Of a stretch of 20,647 nt of DNA, positions 1 to 7,281 are shown piece by piece. Both the position numbers and the translations under genes were made by a program. Every line of letters begins with the position of its first letter. Position 1 is the stretch's first letter. The DNA lies in NCBI GenBank assembly GCA_002787295.1, contig PCWJ01000052.1:15325-35971 (forward strand), in the 5' to 3' direction. The stretch is from Candidatus Nealsonbacteria bacterium CG11_big_fil_rev_8_21_14_0_20_37_68. Lineage in GTDB: Bacteria; Patescibacteriota; Minisyncoccia; Minisyncoccales; GCA-002782225. The notes under the pieces were generated by a model. The model made no database searches, had not been told where the DNA came from, and saw only the letters and a program-made list of their open reading frames with translations.

Positions 1-767
1 AGGGTTAAGTGTTCTTTAATTGGTAACTCTTTTCTAAAAACTCCCCTGACTTCTCTCCCTAAAAGAATGGTCAATGGGCCAAGGGTTGGGAAAGTGCTTA
101 ATTCGAAAATTGGTTTACCAATTATGTCGCTCCTTTTAATATCAAAAAAAACTTCGGCTTGGGGATTAATCAGAGAAAGATTGTTTTCTTTATCGAAAAA
201 CAATAATCCATCGACAAAATTTTGGATAATCGCAAAAGTTTTATTCCTCTCTTCTTCTGCTTCTCGCCGAGCTCCTTCTATATCTTCCAGCATATTCATT
301 AAAGCACTCCTTGATTCTTCTAATGCTTTAGTTCCTTTTTCAAGTCGATTTTGATATTTTTTAGTTTCAGTGGTATCGGTGATGGATAGAAAATAACCAA
401 TTAGATTTCCCTCGCGATCCTTTCTGCCAACCATAGAAATACTTACCGGTATCTCTTTTTTATTTTTTAATGTTAAAAGTGTTTCCTCAACAACAATCTT
501 CTCCTCTTTTTCTGCTTTTTCTTTTATTTTTTCTAACTCCTGTTTTTTCTGAAGAATAAAATTAATAGGTTGGCCTATTATCTCCAGGGGTCTATATCCG
601 GTAAGAGTCTCGGTAGCTTTATTAATATCAACTATAACCCAGAAAGAACTTAAGGTACAAACTGAAACAGGCAAAATATTTCTTATTTCATCTAAATATG
701 TTTTTAAATCATTGAAATCCTCTTTTAATATTTTTAATTCTTCTTTGTAAAATTTTTCTTCAGTCAT
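1..767 (-). CDS. PAS-domain signalling protein, partial (C-terminus beyond window)
   Basis: Translating the minus strand from the ATG at 767 gives about 255 residues that run off the left edge with no stop. It starts MTEEKFYKEELKILKEDF, a helical lead-in. A PAS-like domain follows at about residues 30-125, with TLTGYRPLEIIGQPI and, near its end, GYFLSITDTTE. A coiled linker comes next (KALEESRSAL to REAEEERNK). A second PAS-like domain starts near residue 160, with VDGLLFFDKENNLSLINPQAE and DIIGKPIFEL. PAS domains sense small ligands, redox state or light and usually sit upstream of a histidine kinase or cyclase domain. A kinase beyond the edge is likely but not visible. The start lies 12 nt after the stop of the preceding minus-strand gene, so the two are probably co-transcribed. 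The PAS assignment is fairly secure; the output domain is unknown. Confidence 0.75.
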   Translation of the reverse strand, partial: MTEEKFYKEELKILKEDFNDLKTYLDEIRNILPVSVCTLSSFWVIVDINKATETLTGYRPLEIIGQPINFILQKKQELEKIKEKAEKEEKIVVEETLLTLKNKKEIPVSISMVGRKDREGNLIGYFLSITDTTETKKYQNRLEKGTKALEESRSALMNMLEDIEGARREAEEERNKTFAIIQNFVDGLLFFDKENNLSLINPQAEVFFDIKRSDIIGKPIFELSTFPTLGPLTILLGREVRGVFRKELPIKEHLT

Positions 768-779
768 CGACAATTTTTT

Positions 780-1415
780 TTAATAATAAATCCACTTCAT
801 TAAATATTCATGATAATTATCTCCCCTAAACATGCACTTAGTTTCTTCAAGGGTTACTTCCTTAAATCTTGATTCTGTTAAATTAGCTATCCCTTTGAAA
901 AAATGGCTTAGATAAAAACAGTAAAGAGGGTGTAGTTTAAAATTCTTTATTCGTAAAATACCCTGACCGCCACCGCCTTTTTTTTCAACATTATAAAAAT
1001 CGCTTGGTTCAAGGGAACCAAGATTAAAATATCTTTTCCACAACCTAGGAGCAGCTATTCTAAAAACTTTTTCTGGAGAAATAAAATGCCTCAGAAACAA
1101 CCTAATAATAAAAGAGACTTTCGCCGAAGATTTGGCTATCTCAGCTAATTCCTTTTTACCCCAATTAAAAGTGGCAAGGGTGGCAAATAGAGAAACCATT
1201 TTTAAGCCCAGTGGGTACCATTCAGTCTCTTTTATTTCTCTATACTTTATGGGATAACCCAACCTTTCTGTTTCTTTTGCTACTGCCTTTAGTCCTTCTT
1301 CTCCCTTTTTTTCTAAAATATATTCCAATTCTCCCTTAAAAGCGCTCCCTTTTATTTTCCCTGGATTTTCCATTATTTTTTTAATCTCTTCTTCGGTAAT
1401 GAGATTTTTTGACAT
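780..1415 (-). CDS. Uncharacterised protein, possible V4R/DUF2378-like sensor
   Basis: This is a 211-residue soluble protein that I do not recognise with certainty. It has no signal peptide or membrane helix. Its pattern is a helical N-terminus (EYILEKKGEEGLKAVAKE), a central WYPLGLKMVSLFATLATFNWG, a KKGGGGQGILRIKNF stretch, and a C-terminus with a conserved-looking CMFRGDNYHEYLMKW. A late Cys followed by Gly and an aromatic/His/Glu/Trp ending recalls the small-molecule sensor modules grouped as V4R or DUF2378, but this is a by-eye resemblance. It lies between a membrane coiled-coil protein and a PAS protein, with gaps of 17 and 12 nt, so it is probably the sensory or adaptor part of a split signalling system. 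Only the coding status is firm. Confidence 0.7.
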   Translation of the reverse strand: MSKNLITEEEIKKIMENPGKIKGSAFKGELEYILEKKGEEGLKAVAKETERLGYPIKYREIKETEWYPLGLKMVSLFATLATFNWGKKELAEIAKSSAKVSFIIRLFLRHFISPEKVFRIAAPRLWKRYFNLGSLEPSDFYNVEKKGGGGQGILRIKNFKLHPLYCFYLSHFFKGIANLTESRFKEVTLEETKCMFRGDNYHEYLMKWIYY

Positions 1416-1432
1416 AGATAATAAAGTGATTT

Positions 1433-1768
1433 TTATTTTTTTGACCTTTGCCCCAGTTCTTCTTTTAATTTTTTAATTTCCTCTTTTAGCTCTATCATCT
1501 TTAATTCCCGGCCAACCGCCAATCTTTGAAATCTTTCTAGGTCAGCCATTTTTTCTTGAATTTCTTTTGTTCTTCTTTCAACTTTTCCCTCTAAGCCTTC
1601 GGCTAATTCTTTTAATTCTCTGGTTCTCGCCTTTGTCCTTATTTCCAAAACTGCTCCTACCTCTTCATGAGCTTTTTTTAATTCTTTCACCCGCCTCCGG
1701 TAAAAAATAAGTAGGAGAATAATTACTACGCCCAAAAAAATGTTTAAAAACACCGGATATAAAAGCAT
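1433..1768 (-). CDS. Membrane-anchored coiled-coil signalling protein
   Basis: This 111-residue protein has one N-terminal transmembrane helix (about residues 6-24, VFLNIFLGVVIILLLIFY) followed by a basic RRR stop-transfer. The rest is a long charged coiled coil with heptad-like ELKELAEGLEGKVERRTKEI. The segment near residues 79-100 (ERFQRLAVGRELKMIELK) resembles the linker that normally sits just before a histidine-kinase dimerisation domain, but no kinase follows here. As first gene of the minus-strand operon 1768-1433, 1415-780, 767-1, it probably anchors or relays a signal for the two downstream proteins. A promoter-like sequence lies upstream at 1831-1858. It may be the detached N-terminal half of a split sensor kinase. 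The membrane topology is clear; the role is inferred. Confidence 0.75.
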   Translation of the reverse strand: MLLYPVFLNIFLGVVIILLLIFYRRRVKELKKAHEEVGAVLEIRTKARTRELKELAEGLEGKVERRTKEIQEKMADLERFQRLAVGRELKMIELKEEIKKLKEELGQRSKK

Positions 1769-1830
1769 TTTGGTTTTTAAAATAATACTTTTTTGTTTTT
1801 AATCGAGGCTCTTTTTATCCCTTTCTTTTT

Positions 1831-1858
1831 ATTTTAGCATCTTGTCTATATTTCTCAA
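1831..1858 (-). promoter_or_regulatory. Candidate sigma-70-type promoter for the coiled-coil/sensor/PAS operon
   Basis: Read on the minus strand there is TTGAGA (1858-1853), a 16-nt spacer and TAAAAT (1836-1831), each one mismatch from the consensus. It overlaps the 3' end of the exonuclease gene and lies about 60 nt upstream of the first operon gene. Such boxes are common by chance in AT-rich DNA. Confidence 0.35.
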
Positions 1859-2769
1859 TTTTTTGCTTCGGGCAATCTTCCGATTAAGCTGTAAAACTCT
1901 AAATCTTCTAACATTTGAACCACCTCCCCTTTGTTGTATTCTCTCCATGACTTTTTTCTTAATTGAAAGTCGATTGGTACATCTTTTTTTATTTTAGAAA
2001 GCTCTTTACTAAAAAAAACTTGTTCCTTTGATTGAAGCAGAATTTCTTTTAATTTTGGTTTTAACTCTTTTGTTTTTTCGCTTTTTTGCTCTAGTTCCTG
2101 ATAAAGATTTTCAACTGTCCCAAAATTTTTGATTAATTCAATGGCCGTTTTCTCCCCTACCCCGGGAGCCCCGGGAATATTATCCGAGGGGTCTCCTCTC
2201 AAGGCTTTAAAATCAACAATCTTTTCCGCTGTTAACCCTTGGTATTTTTCTTTTACTAGGTCTTGATTGTATAAAACAGTATCTTTAACTCCTTTTTTTA
2301 AAAGATAAACTCTGGTATTGAGACCAACCAATTGCAGGGTATCTGAATCTCCTGATAGAATAATAATTTCTACTCCTGGGAAAATCTGCTTTTTTGGAGC
2401 CAATTTAGAAATGGTTCCGATTAAATCGTCTGCCTCAAATCCCTCTTTTTCAAAAATCGGAACATTAAATGCTTTTAAAATTTCTTTTACTTTTGGAATC
2501 TGCCGATAAAGTTCTTCCGGGGCAGGAGGTCTCTTTGCCTTATATTCTTTAAAGATTTTGGAGCGAAAGGTGGGGGCCGGAAAGTCAAAACAAGCTGCAA
2601 TATGGTCGGGCTGGAATTCTTTAATTGCTTTTAAAAAAACCAATAAAAATCCGTAAACAGCGTTTACCAGTTCTCCTTTCGTGGTGGTTAAGGGAGGTAG
2701 GGCGTGGTATGCCCGATGAATAACAGAATTAGCATCAATTATAATTAGACATTTTTTTTCGCCAGCCAT
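1855..2769 (-). CDS. Free-standing 5'-3' exonuclease (Pol I N-terminal type, FEN fold)
   Basis: This 304-residue protein matches the 5'-nuclease domain of DNA polymerase I, which removes RNA primers and flaps during Okazaki-fragment maturation and repair. The metal-binding acidic set is complete: D12 (IIDANSVIHRAYHAL), D62 (CFDFPAPTFRSKIFKEYKAKR), E112/D114/D115 (FEADDLIGTIS), D141/D143 (LSGDSDTLQLV) and D193/D196 (LRGDPSDNIPG). The helix-3-turn-helix DNA-binding part follows at about 185-220 (PGAPGVGEKTAIELI). The protein ends near residue 304, just after the nuclease domain. No 3'-5' exonuclease or polymerase domain follows; the downstream gene is unrelated. Such stand-alone forms are known in reduced genomes, where the polymerase part is encoded elsewhere or absent. 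A link to replication is consistent with the nearby origin genes. The ATG at 2769 gives a normal-length N-terminus. Confidence 0.92.
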   Translation of the reverse strand: MAGEKKCLIIIDANSVIHRAYHALPPLTTTKGELVNAVYGFLLVFLKAIKEFQPDHIAACFDFPAPTFRSKIFKEYKAKRPPAPEELYRQIPKVKEILKAFNVPIFEKEGFEADDLIGTISKLAPKKQIFPGVEIIILSGDSDTLQLVGLNTRVYLLKKGVKDTVLYNQDLVKEKYQGLTAEKIVDFKALRGDPSDNIPGAPGVGEKTAIELIKNFGTVENLYQELEQKSEKTKELKPKLKEILLQSKEQVFFSKELSKIKKDVPIDFQLRKKSWREYNKGEVVQMLEDLEFYSLIGRLPEAKN

Positions 2770-2788
2770 TGTTTTATTCTAACATAAA

Positions 2789-2855
2789 ATATAAGAACCT
2801 GCCTCGCTTACGCTCGGCAGAACCTTGAATGCTTCGCATTTAAGAACCTCGGGGG
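2789..2855 (+). repeat. Dispersed palindromic repeat, copy A
   Basis: This copy has the common head ATAAGAACCTGCCTCGCT, then CTCGGCAGAACC and the mini-hairpin TTGAATGC-TTC-GCATTTAA, followed by AAGAACC. The same modules recur at 5851, 15211 and, inverted, at 17578. It fills the spacer between the exonuclease gene and tsaE. Confidence 0.8.
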
Positions 2856-2860
2856 TAATA

Positions 2861-2889
2861 AAAATACAGGGGTTCAACCCTTGTATTTT
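2861..2889 (-). terminator. Rho-independent terminator of tsaE
   Basis: There is a 12-bp stem (2861-2872 with 2878-2889, one G-U pair) with loop TTCAA. It overlaps the tsaE stop codon. On the minus strand the hairpin is followed by a T-rich tract, as expected for intrinsic termination of tsaE. Confidence 0.6.
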
Positions 2890-3365
2890 ATATCAATCTG
2901 GCGACTATTTTTGTCCACAAACTCAAATTTTATCCAACAGGTATCCTTGGGCATAATTTTCTTTATCCGGTCTGCCCACTCTATTGCCACAATATTTCGA
3001 GGATTAGTAATAATTTCTTTAAATCCTAATGCCAAAATTTCTCGTATTTTTTGGATACGATAACAGTCGATATGATAGAAATACTTAAATCTTAAATCTT
3101 GCTTGCCCCGTAGCGAGCTTGCTCTGCTTCGGGGAATCTTAAATCTTTTATAGATTATGAAAGTAGGACTGGTAATTCGCTGTTTAATCCCCAGCTTCCT
3201 GGCAAATCCCTGCAAGAAAGTGGTTTTCCCTCCCCCCAAATCCCCCACCAATCCTAAAACTTCTGCTTTTTTGATCGAACAATCTCTTAAAACTTTTTTG
3301 GCCAAGTTCTTGCCCAACTTTTTAGTTTGAGACTGTTTAACTGTTAAATAAGTAATTTTATGCAT
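2874..3365 (-). CDS. tsaE: tRNA threonylcarbamoyladenosine biosynthesis ATPase TsaE
   Basis: TsaE is the P-loop ATPase that works with TsaB and TsaD to make t6A37 on ANN-decoding tRNAs in the cytoplasm. The family signatures are present: Walker A GDLGGGKTTF (41-50), SPTFIIY (66-72), YHIDCYRI (97-104, the usual YHxDxYR) and VAIEWADRI (126-134). At 163 residues it is slightly longer than typical. The excess lies between SPTFIIYKRF and YHIDCYR (about residues 76-94, KIPRSRASSLRGKQD...), where close relatives normally have only a few residues. That segment is encoded by a repeat-like hairpin flanked by direct repeats (see the repeat at 3087-3147). The reading frame stays open, so the protein may still work. 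It diverges from the plus-strand gene at 3425. The ATG at 3365 fits the family N-terminus. Confidence 0.93.
   Translation of the reverse strand: MHKITYLTVKQSQTKKLGKNLAKKVLRDCSIKKAEVLGLVGDLGGGKTTFLQGFARKLGIKQRITSPTFIIYKRFKIPRSRASSLRGKQDLRFKYFYHIDCYRIQKIREILALGFKEIITNPRNIVAIEWADRIKKIMPKDTCWIKFEFVDKNSRQIDIKYKG
3087..3147. repeat. Repeat-like hairpin inserted in the tsaE coding sequence
   Basis: A 13-nt direct repeat AATCTTAAATCTT occurs at 3088-3100 and 3135-3147. Between the copies is a hairpin, CCCCG (3106-3110) with CGGGG (3130-3134), extended by AGC/GCT and GAG/CTC. The flanks have a heptanucleotide period (CTTAAAT). The segment encodes the extra residues in TsaE and resembles the hairpins of the intergenic repeats. 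Confidence 0.6.
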
Positions 3366-3369
3366 AAAT

Positions 3370-3398
3370 TTGACTAATTTTTAAATATGGGTTAAATT
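3370..3398 (+). promoter_or_regulatory. Candidate promoter for the DHH-like/pilB operon
   Basis: TTGACT (3370-3375) is separated by 17 nt from TAAATT (3393-3398), in the short divergent spacer between tsaE and the gene at 3425. The same -35 hexamer occurs in the candidate rpmH promoter. Matches are 5/6 and 4/6, so the evidence is weak. Confidence 0.35.
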
Positions 3399-3424
3399 TA
3401 ATTAATTTAAAAGAAAGAATAAAT

Positions 3425-4564
3425 ATGGACAATTTAAATCGAGCCAAAAAATTGATTGAAAAATCTCAAAACATTTACATCTTCTTGCCCGAGACCTATG
3501 ATATCTCTCTGGTAGAAGGAGATACTTTTTGTGCTGGAAGTGCACTTTTTTATAGTCTAAAGAAATTAGGGAAAAAGGCAAATCTATTTTTAAAAAAAAT
3601 TCCAAAAAACTTCCAATTTCTAGTTAATTCTAAATTTGTAATTTCTGTTAAGACTCAGGGAAAAGATGTTTCTGAAATTTTTTACGAAAAAAATAGCGGA
3701 GATTTAAAAATCCACCTAACCTCTGTTGGCGAGGGAATTTTACCGAGAGATATTTCTTTTTTTTCCCAATCCTTCACTGATGCAACAAAAATCAACCAAA
3801 GCCCTGATTTGGAGACCCCCAATCTTTTAATTACCCTGGGTTTGCAGAATTTAGAGAATTTAGGAGAAAATTTTGCTCAGAATCCGGATCTTTTTTATCA
3901 GGTTCCTATTTTAAATATTGATAATAGTCCGGAGAATCAAAATTTTGGAGAGGTTAATTTGGTAAATATAAAGTCCTGCTCAATCTCAGAAATTTTAGTC
4001 GATTTAATTGAAGCCCCAAATCAAAGGTTATTTGACGAAAACACGGCAACCTGTCTTTTGGCTGGAATAATCTGGGCTTCTGAAAATTTCAGAAATCCCA
4101 GAACAAAACCCAAAACTTTTGAGAGGGCCAGTTTTTTAATCGAAAAAGGGGCCGATCACCAAAAAATAATTCAAAACTTTTACAAAACTAAGTCCGTCTC
4201 CCAAATTAAACTCTTGGGTCAGGTTTTAAAAAAAATAAATTTTAATCCAGAAAAAGAATTATATTTTGCTCCTTTAACCTTAGAGGATTTTAAAGACTCG
4301 GGTTCCTCGTCTAAAGACCTCGGCGAAATTCTTCAAGAATTAAAATTTAATTTTAGGAATCAGGTTTTAGCAAATTTTCTAATTTTATGGGAAAGCTCCG
4401 GTTCTCCTCCTTTGGTCAAGGGGATTTTTTATTCTCCTCAAATAAATTTAATTGGGAAAATTTTAGAAAATTTCGAAGGAACTTCTCGGGGTCAAACTTC
4501 TTTGTTTTTAATTAGAGAAAAAAATCTTAACTCTGCTTACCAAAAATTTTTAGAAATAATTTAG
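3425..4564 (+). CDS. Degenerate DHH-phosphoesterase-like protein, probably non-catalytic
   Basis: This 379-residue cytoplasmic protein follows the overall plan of DHH/DHHA1 proteins (NrnA-like). An N-terminal Rossmann-like part contains EGDTFCAGSALFYSLKKLGK where active enzymes have a DxDxxGS motif. A central NIDNSPENQNFGEVNLVN (about 168-185) sits where active enzymes carry DHH followed by N and FG. The helical segment TATCLLAGIIWASENFRN comes next, in which the usual Asp of DT is replaced. RASFLIEKGADHQKII is typical of the family. Most metal ligands are missing, so a pseudoenzyme or scaffold role is inferred. It is followed 15 nt later by the PilB-type ATPase, suggesting an operon. The superfamily assignment is moderate; alternatively it may simply be an unnamed CPR family. 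Confidence 0.7.
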   Translation: MDNLNRAKKLIEKSQNIYIFLPETYDISLVEGDTFCAGSALFYSLKKLGKKANLFLKKIPKNFQFLVNSKFVISVKTQGKDVSEIFYEKNSGDLKIHLTSVGEGILPRDISFFSQSFTDATKINQSPDLETPNLLITLGLQNLENLGENFAQNPDLFYQVPILNIDNSPENQNFGEVNLVNIKSCSISEILVDLIEAPNQRLFDENTATCLLAGIIWASENFRNPRTKPKTFERASFLIEKGADHQKIIQNFYKTKSVSQIKLLGQVLKKINFNPEKELYFAPLTLEDFKDSGSSSKDLGEILQELKFNFRNQVLANFLILWESSGSPPLVKGIFYSPQINLIGKILENFEGTSRGQTSLFLIREKNLNSAYQKFLEII

Positions 4565-4579
4565 TATAAATCTGTGTCT

Positions 4580-5848
4580 ATGGCACTAAAAATTTCTTCC
4601 TCAATTTTAAAAGAAATCGAAGATGTTGTTGATTTCGGGGAAAAAATAGAAAAAAATTTAAAGTCCCCCGTCACTGAGCTTTTAGAAACTATTTTGGGAG
4701 GAGCGATTTCTCTTCGCGCTTCTGATTTACATTTTGAACCCCAAGAAAATCAAACTAAAATCCGCTTGAGAATTGATGGAATTTTGCAAGAAGTCCTTAG
4801 TTTTGACTTAAATCCCTACGAAAATCTCCTTTCCCGACTCAAATTTCTTTCCCGGATTAAATTAAACGTTACCGATCGTCCTCAGGCCGGCCGCTTTACC
4901 GTTTTGACAAACCAAACCCCGGTTGAAATTAGAGCCTCTACCCTTCCCACCAGTTACGGAGAATCAATTGTCTTAAGAATTTTGGACCCAAAAACATTAA
5001 TTGAGTTAGAAAAATTAGGGATAAGAAAAGATTTATTGAATTTGTTTGGAAAAGAAATGAAAAAACCGAATGGGATGATTATTGTCACCGGGCCCACCGG
5101 CTCGGGAAAAACTACCACTCTTTATGCTTTCTTAAAAAAAATCCAGGCGCCGGGAATTAAAATTATTACCATTGAAGACCCGATTGAATATCATTTAGAG
5201 GGAGTCACTCAAACTCAAGTTGATCCCATAAAAGGATACGATTTTGCCTCGGGATTAAAATCGGTTATGAGACAAGACCCCAATGTAATTTTAATAGGAG
5301 AAATAAGAGATTCTCCAACCTGCCAAACTGCCATCCAGGCTGCCTTAACAGGCCATTTAGTGCTTACCACTTTGCATACCAATGATGCTGCCGGAACCAT
5401 AGCCAGATTGGTTAGTCTCCGGGCAAACCCTATAAACATAGGACCTGCCATAAATTTGGCCATTGCTCAAAGGCTGGTAAGAAAAGTGTGTCCAAAATGC
5501 CGGGAATTAAAAAAAATATCTTTGCTTGAATTTAAAAAAATAAAACAGGAATTAAAAAATATCCCCAAAAATTTAATCCCTTTTGCTTTTAACGAGGAGA
5601 TAAAAATTCCTAATGCAAAGGGTTGTAAATACTGCAATTTTACTGGCTATCGGGATAGAATAGGTATTTTTGAGGCTTTTTTAGTAGATGATGAAATAGA
5701 AAAGTTTATTTTAACCAACCCCTCTATTGCTGCTTTGAGAAAAAAAATAATCGAAAAAGGAATGCTTAAAATGGAGCAGGATAGTTTAATTAAGGTTCTG
5801 GAGGGGATTACTACTTTAAAAGAGTTGGAAAGAGTTGTTGGAGAATAA
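4580..5848 (+). CDS. pilB: Type IV pilus / type II secretion assembly ATPase (PilB/GspE type)
   Basis: This hexameric ATPase drives pilin polymerisation at the inner face of the membrane. Motifs are LHFEPQENQTKIRLRIDGIL (N2 domain), Walker A GPTGSGKTTT (about 171-180), the Asp box IITIEDPIEY, Walker B NVILIGEIRD, and the His box GHLVLTTLHTNDA. A zinc-binding tetracysteine region, CPKC ... CKYC, separates PilB/GspE from PilT. At about 422 residues it lacks most of the N-terminal MshEN-type domain of classical PilB (about 560), so it is a compact form. GTG at 4574 is an alternative in-frame start, only two residues longer; I prefer the ATG at 4580. It follows the DHH-like gene closely. Other pilus genes are not in the window, so pilus rather than secretion use is inferred. 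Confidence 0.9.
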   Translation: MALKISSSILKEIEDVVDFGEKIEKNLKSPVTELLETILGGAISLRASDLHFEPQENQTKIRLRIDGILQEVLSFDLNPYENLLSRLKFLSRIKLNVTDRPQAGRFTVLTNQTPVEIRASTLPTSYGESIVLRILDPKTLIELEKLGIRKDLLNLFGKEMKKPNGMIIVTGPTGSGKTTTLYAFLKKIQAPGIKIITIEDPIEYHLEGVTQTQVDPIKGYDFASGLKSVMRQDPNVILIGEIRDSPTCQTAIQAALTGHLVLTTLHTNDAAGTIARLVSLRANPINIGPAINLAIAQRLVRKVCPKCRELKKISLLEFKKIKQELKNIPKNLIPFAFNEEIKIPNAKGCKYCNFTGYRDRIGIFEAFLVDDEIEKFILTNPSIAALRKKIIEKGMLKMEQDSLIKVLEGITTLKELERVVGE

Positions 5849-5850
5849 TA

Positions 5851-5977
5851 TAAGAACCTGCCTCGCTTCGCTCGGCAGAACCTTGAATGCTTCGCGTTTA
5901 AGAACCTGCTCGTTTCACTCGCAGGTTCTTGATTCGCTAAGGTATAAACATATAATCTTGAATTAATCTTGAATTAA
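5851..5977 (+). repeat. Dispersed palindromic repeat, copy B (composite)
   Basis: Two modules lie head to tail directly after the pilB stop. The first has AAGAACCTGCCTCGCTTCGC, CTCGGCAGAACC and the TTGAATGC hairpin. The second has AAGAACCTGC and GCAGGTTCTT forming a 10-bp hairpin, followed by the tail TTGATTCGCTAAGGTATAAA and CATATAATCTTGAATT. The end ATCTTGAATTA is itself duplicated. The tail is shared with the 8026 tandem repeat and, inverted, with 17578-17645. Confidence 0.85.
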
Positions 5978-5978
5978 A

Positions 5979-6106
5979 ACAGCCACGGAGCTGAGGGAGC
6001 GCTTTAGTTTGGGAACTTAAAGTTTAGAATCTCTCCGAGGAACAGTTTCGCCTTAGCCAAACCGTCCGACTAAGAAAAATTCCTACTCCCTCAGCTCCGT
6101 GGCTGT
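5979..6106. ncRNA. Candidate structured RNA or MITE-like element with perfect 21-bp terminal stem
   Basis: The arms 5979-5999 and 6086-6106 are perfectly complementary over 21 bp (ACAGCCACGGAGCTGAGGGA plus G). They enclose 86 nt that can fold further: TTAGT/ACTAA, TTGG/CCAA, CTTAG/CTAAG and a small CGAGG...TTTCG hairpin. There is no T-run after the stem, so it is not a simple terminator. I found no SRP, tmRNA or 6S signature. It precedes ruvB by 29 nt. It could be a small RNA, a ruvB leader or a non-autonomous mobile element; the flanks show no clear target duplication. Strand is undetermined, although the flanking genes are on plus. Confidence 0.5.
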
Positions 6107-6135
6107 CGAATAACTTTTAATTATAGCAGATTATT

Positions 6136-7161
6136 ATGACTTTGTCAAGTCCTCGCCAATTTGCTTCACCCAGCTTTTCTGAAGAAGATCAGAGCTTAGA
6201 TTTAACCTTGAGACCAAAGACTTGGCAAGATTTTGTTGGCCAGGAAAAGATAAAAAAGAATCTCAATATAATTATTGAAGCGGCGAAACAAAGAAAAGAA
6301 GTGCCCGAACACTTACTTTTTTACGGAAATGCCGGTTTGGGAAAGACGACTTTAGCTTATTTGGTAGCTAAAGAAATGAATTCTAATATTCGAGTGACTT
6401 CGGGTCCGGCTATTGAAAAAGCGGGAGACCTGGCCGCTATTTTAACCAACCTTTCTGAAGGAGATGTTTTATTTGTTGACGAGCTTCATCGCCTCAACAA
6501 ACTCTGCGAAGAAACAATTTATCCGGCAATGGAAGATTTTAAACTAAATATTATTATCGGCAGAGGACCGATGGCCAGAACCATGGAACTAAAAGTTCCT
6601 CGCTTCATTTTGATTGGGACCACCACCAGAATTGCTCTTTTATCGGCGCCCCTAAGAAATAGATTTGGAGCAACTTTCCAATTAAATTTTTATGAAAAAG
6701 AAGATGTTGAAAAAATTATTACCAGGTCCAGTCAGGTCTTGAAAGTAAAAATTCATCCAGAAGCAGTAAAAATGATTGCTGCCAGATCTCGTTTTACTCC
6801 CAGAACTGCCAATAGACTCTTAAAAAGAGTAAGGGACTTTGCTCAAGTTGAAGGAGAGGGAATCATTACCCAAGAACTTGTTAAGTCCGCTTTAGAATTT
6901 TTAGAAATCGATGAAATTGGGTTAGAGCCCTCTGATAGAAAAATCTTAGAAGTAATTATTGAAAAATTTGAGGGGGGACCGGTTGGCTTAAAAACCCTGG
7001 TGGCTGCCACTTCGGAAGAGGAAGATACAATTTTGGATATCTATGAACCTTATTTAATGCAGCTTGGCCTGATTGAAAGAACCCCCCGGGGCAGAGTAGC
7101 AACTAAATTGGCTTATCAGCATTTAGGAATAAAATACAAAAGCCCCCAAACTTTGCTTTGA
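6136..7161 (+). CDS. ruvB: Holliday junction branch-migration ATPase RuvB
   Basis: RuvB is the hexameric AAA+ motor that, with RuvA, drives branch migration of Holliday junctions before RuvC cleavage. The 341-residue protein has the standard layout. LRPKTWQDFVGQEKIKKNL opens the AAA+ domain, followed by Walker A GNAGLGKTT (64-72; the usual GPP is GNA here), Walker B DVLFVDELHRL (110-120), sensor I IGTTTR (160-165) and the arginine-finger segment APLRNRFG (171-178). The C-terminal winged helix ends with IERTPRGRVAT. The length is typical. It is separated from yebC-ruvC by one unrelated gene, and no ruvA is visible. A terminator follows at 7192-7222, so it is probably its own transcription unit. 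The start lies 29 nt downstream of the 21-bp stem element. Confidence 0.97.
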   Translation: MTLSSPRQFASPSFSEEDQSLDLTLRPKTWQDFVGQEKIKKNLNIIIEAAKQRKEVPEHLLFYGNAGLGKTTLAYLVAKEMNSNIRVTSGPAIEKAGDLAAILTNLSEGDVLFVDELHRLNKLCEETIYPAMEDFKLNIIIGRGPMARTMELKVPRFILIGTTTRIALLSAPLRNRFGATFQLNFYEKEDVEKIITRSSQVLKVKIHPEAVKMIAARSRFTPRTANRLLKRVRDFAQVEGEGIITQELVKSALEFLEIDEIGLEPSDRKILEVIIEKFEGGPVGLKTLVAATSEEEDTILDIYEPYLMQLGLIERTPRGRVATKLAYQHLGIKYKSPQTLL

Positions 7162-7191
7162 GTCAAATTAAATATAAAACAAAAATGGTAG

Positions 7192-7222
7192 GGTGCCAGG
7201 GAAATAAAACTGGCATCTTTTT
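7192..7222 (+). terminator. Rho-independent terminator after ruvB
   Basis: The stem GGTGCCAG (7192-7199) pairs with CTGGCATC (7210-7217) around a 10-nt loop and is followed directly by a run of T residues. It lies 30 nt after the ruvB stop. Confidence 0.8.
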
Positions 7223-7281
7223 TATCTTTATCAACACATTGCCTTTCTTGTAAATTTCTGATAAAACCATTAAGCGAGGAC

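Noticed and set aside
67..354. Plus-strand 95-aa ORF
   Set aside because: It overlaps the minus-strand PAS protein, whose translation shows domain motifs; the plus-strand product is Ser/Leu-rich and resembles nothing.
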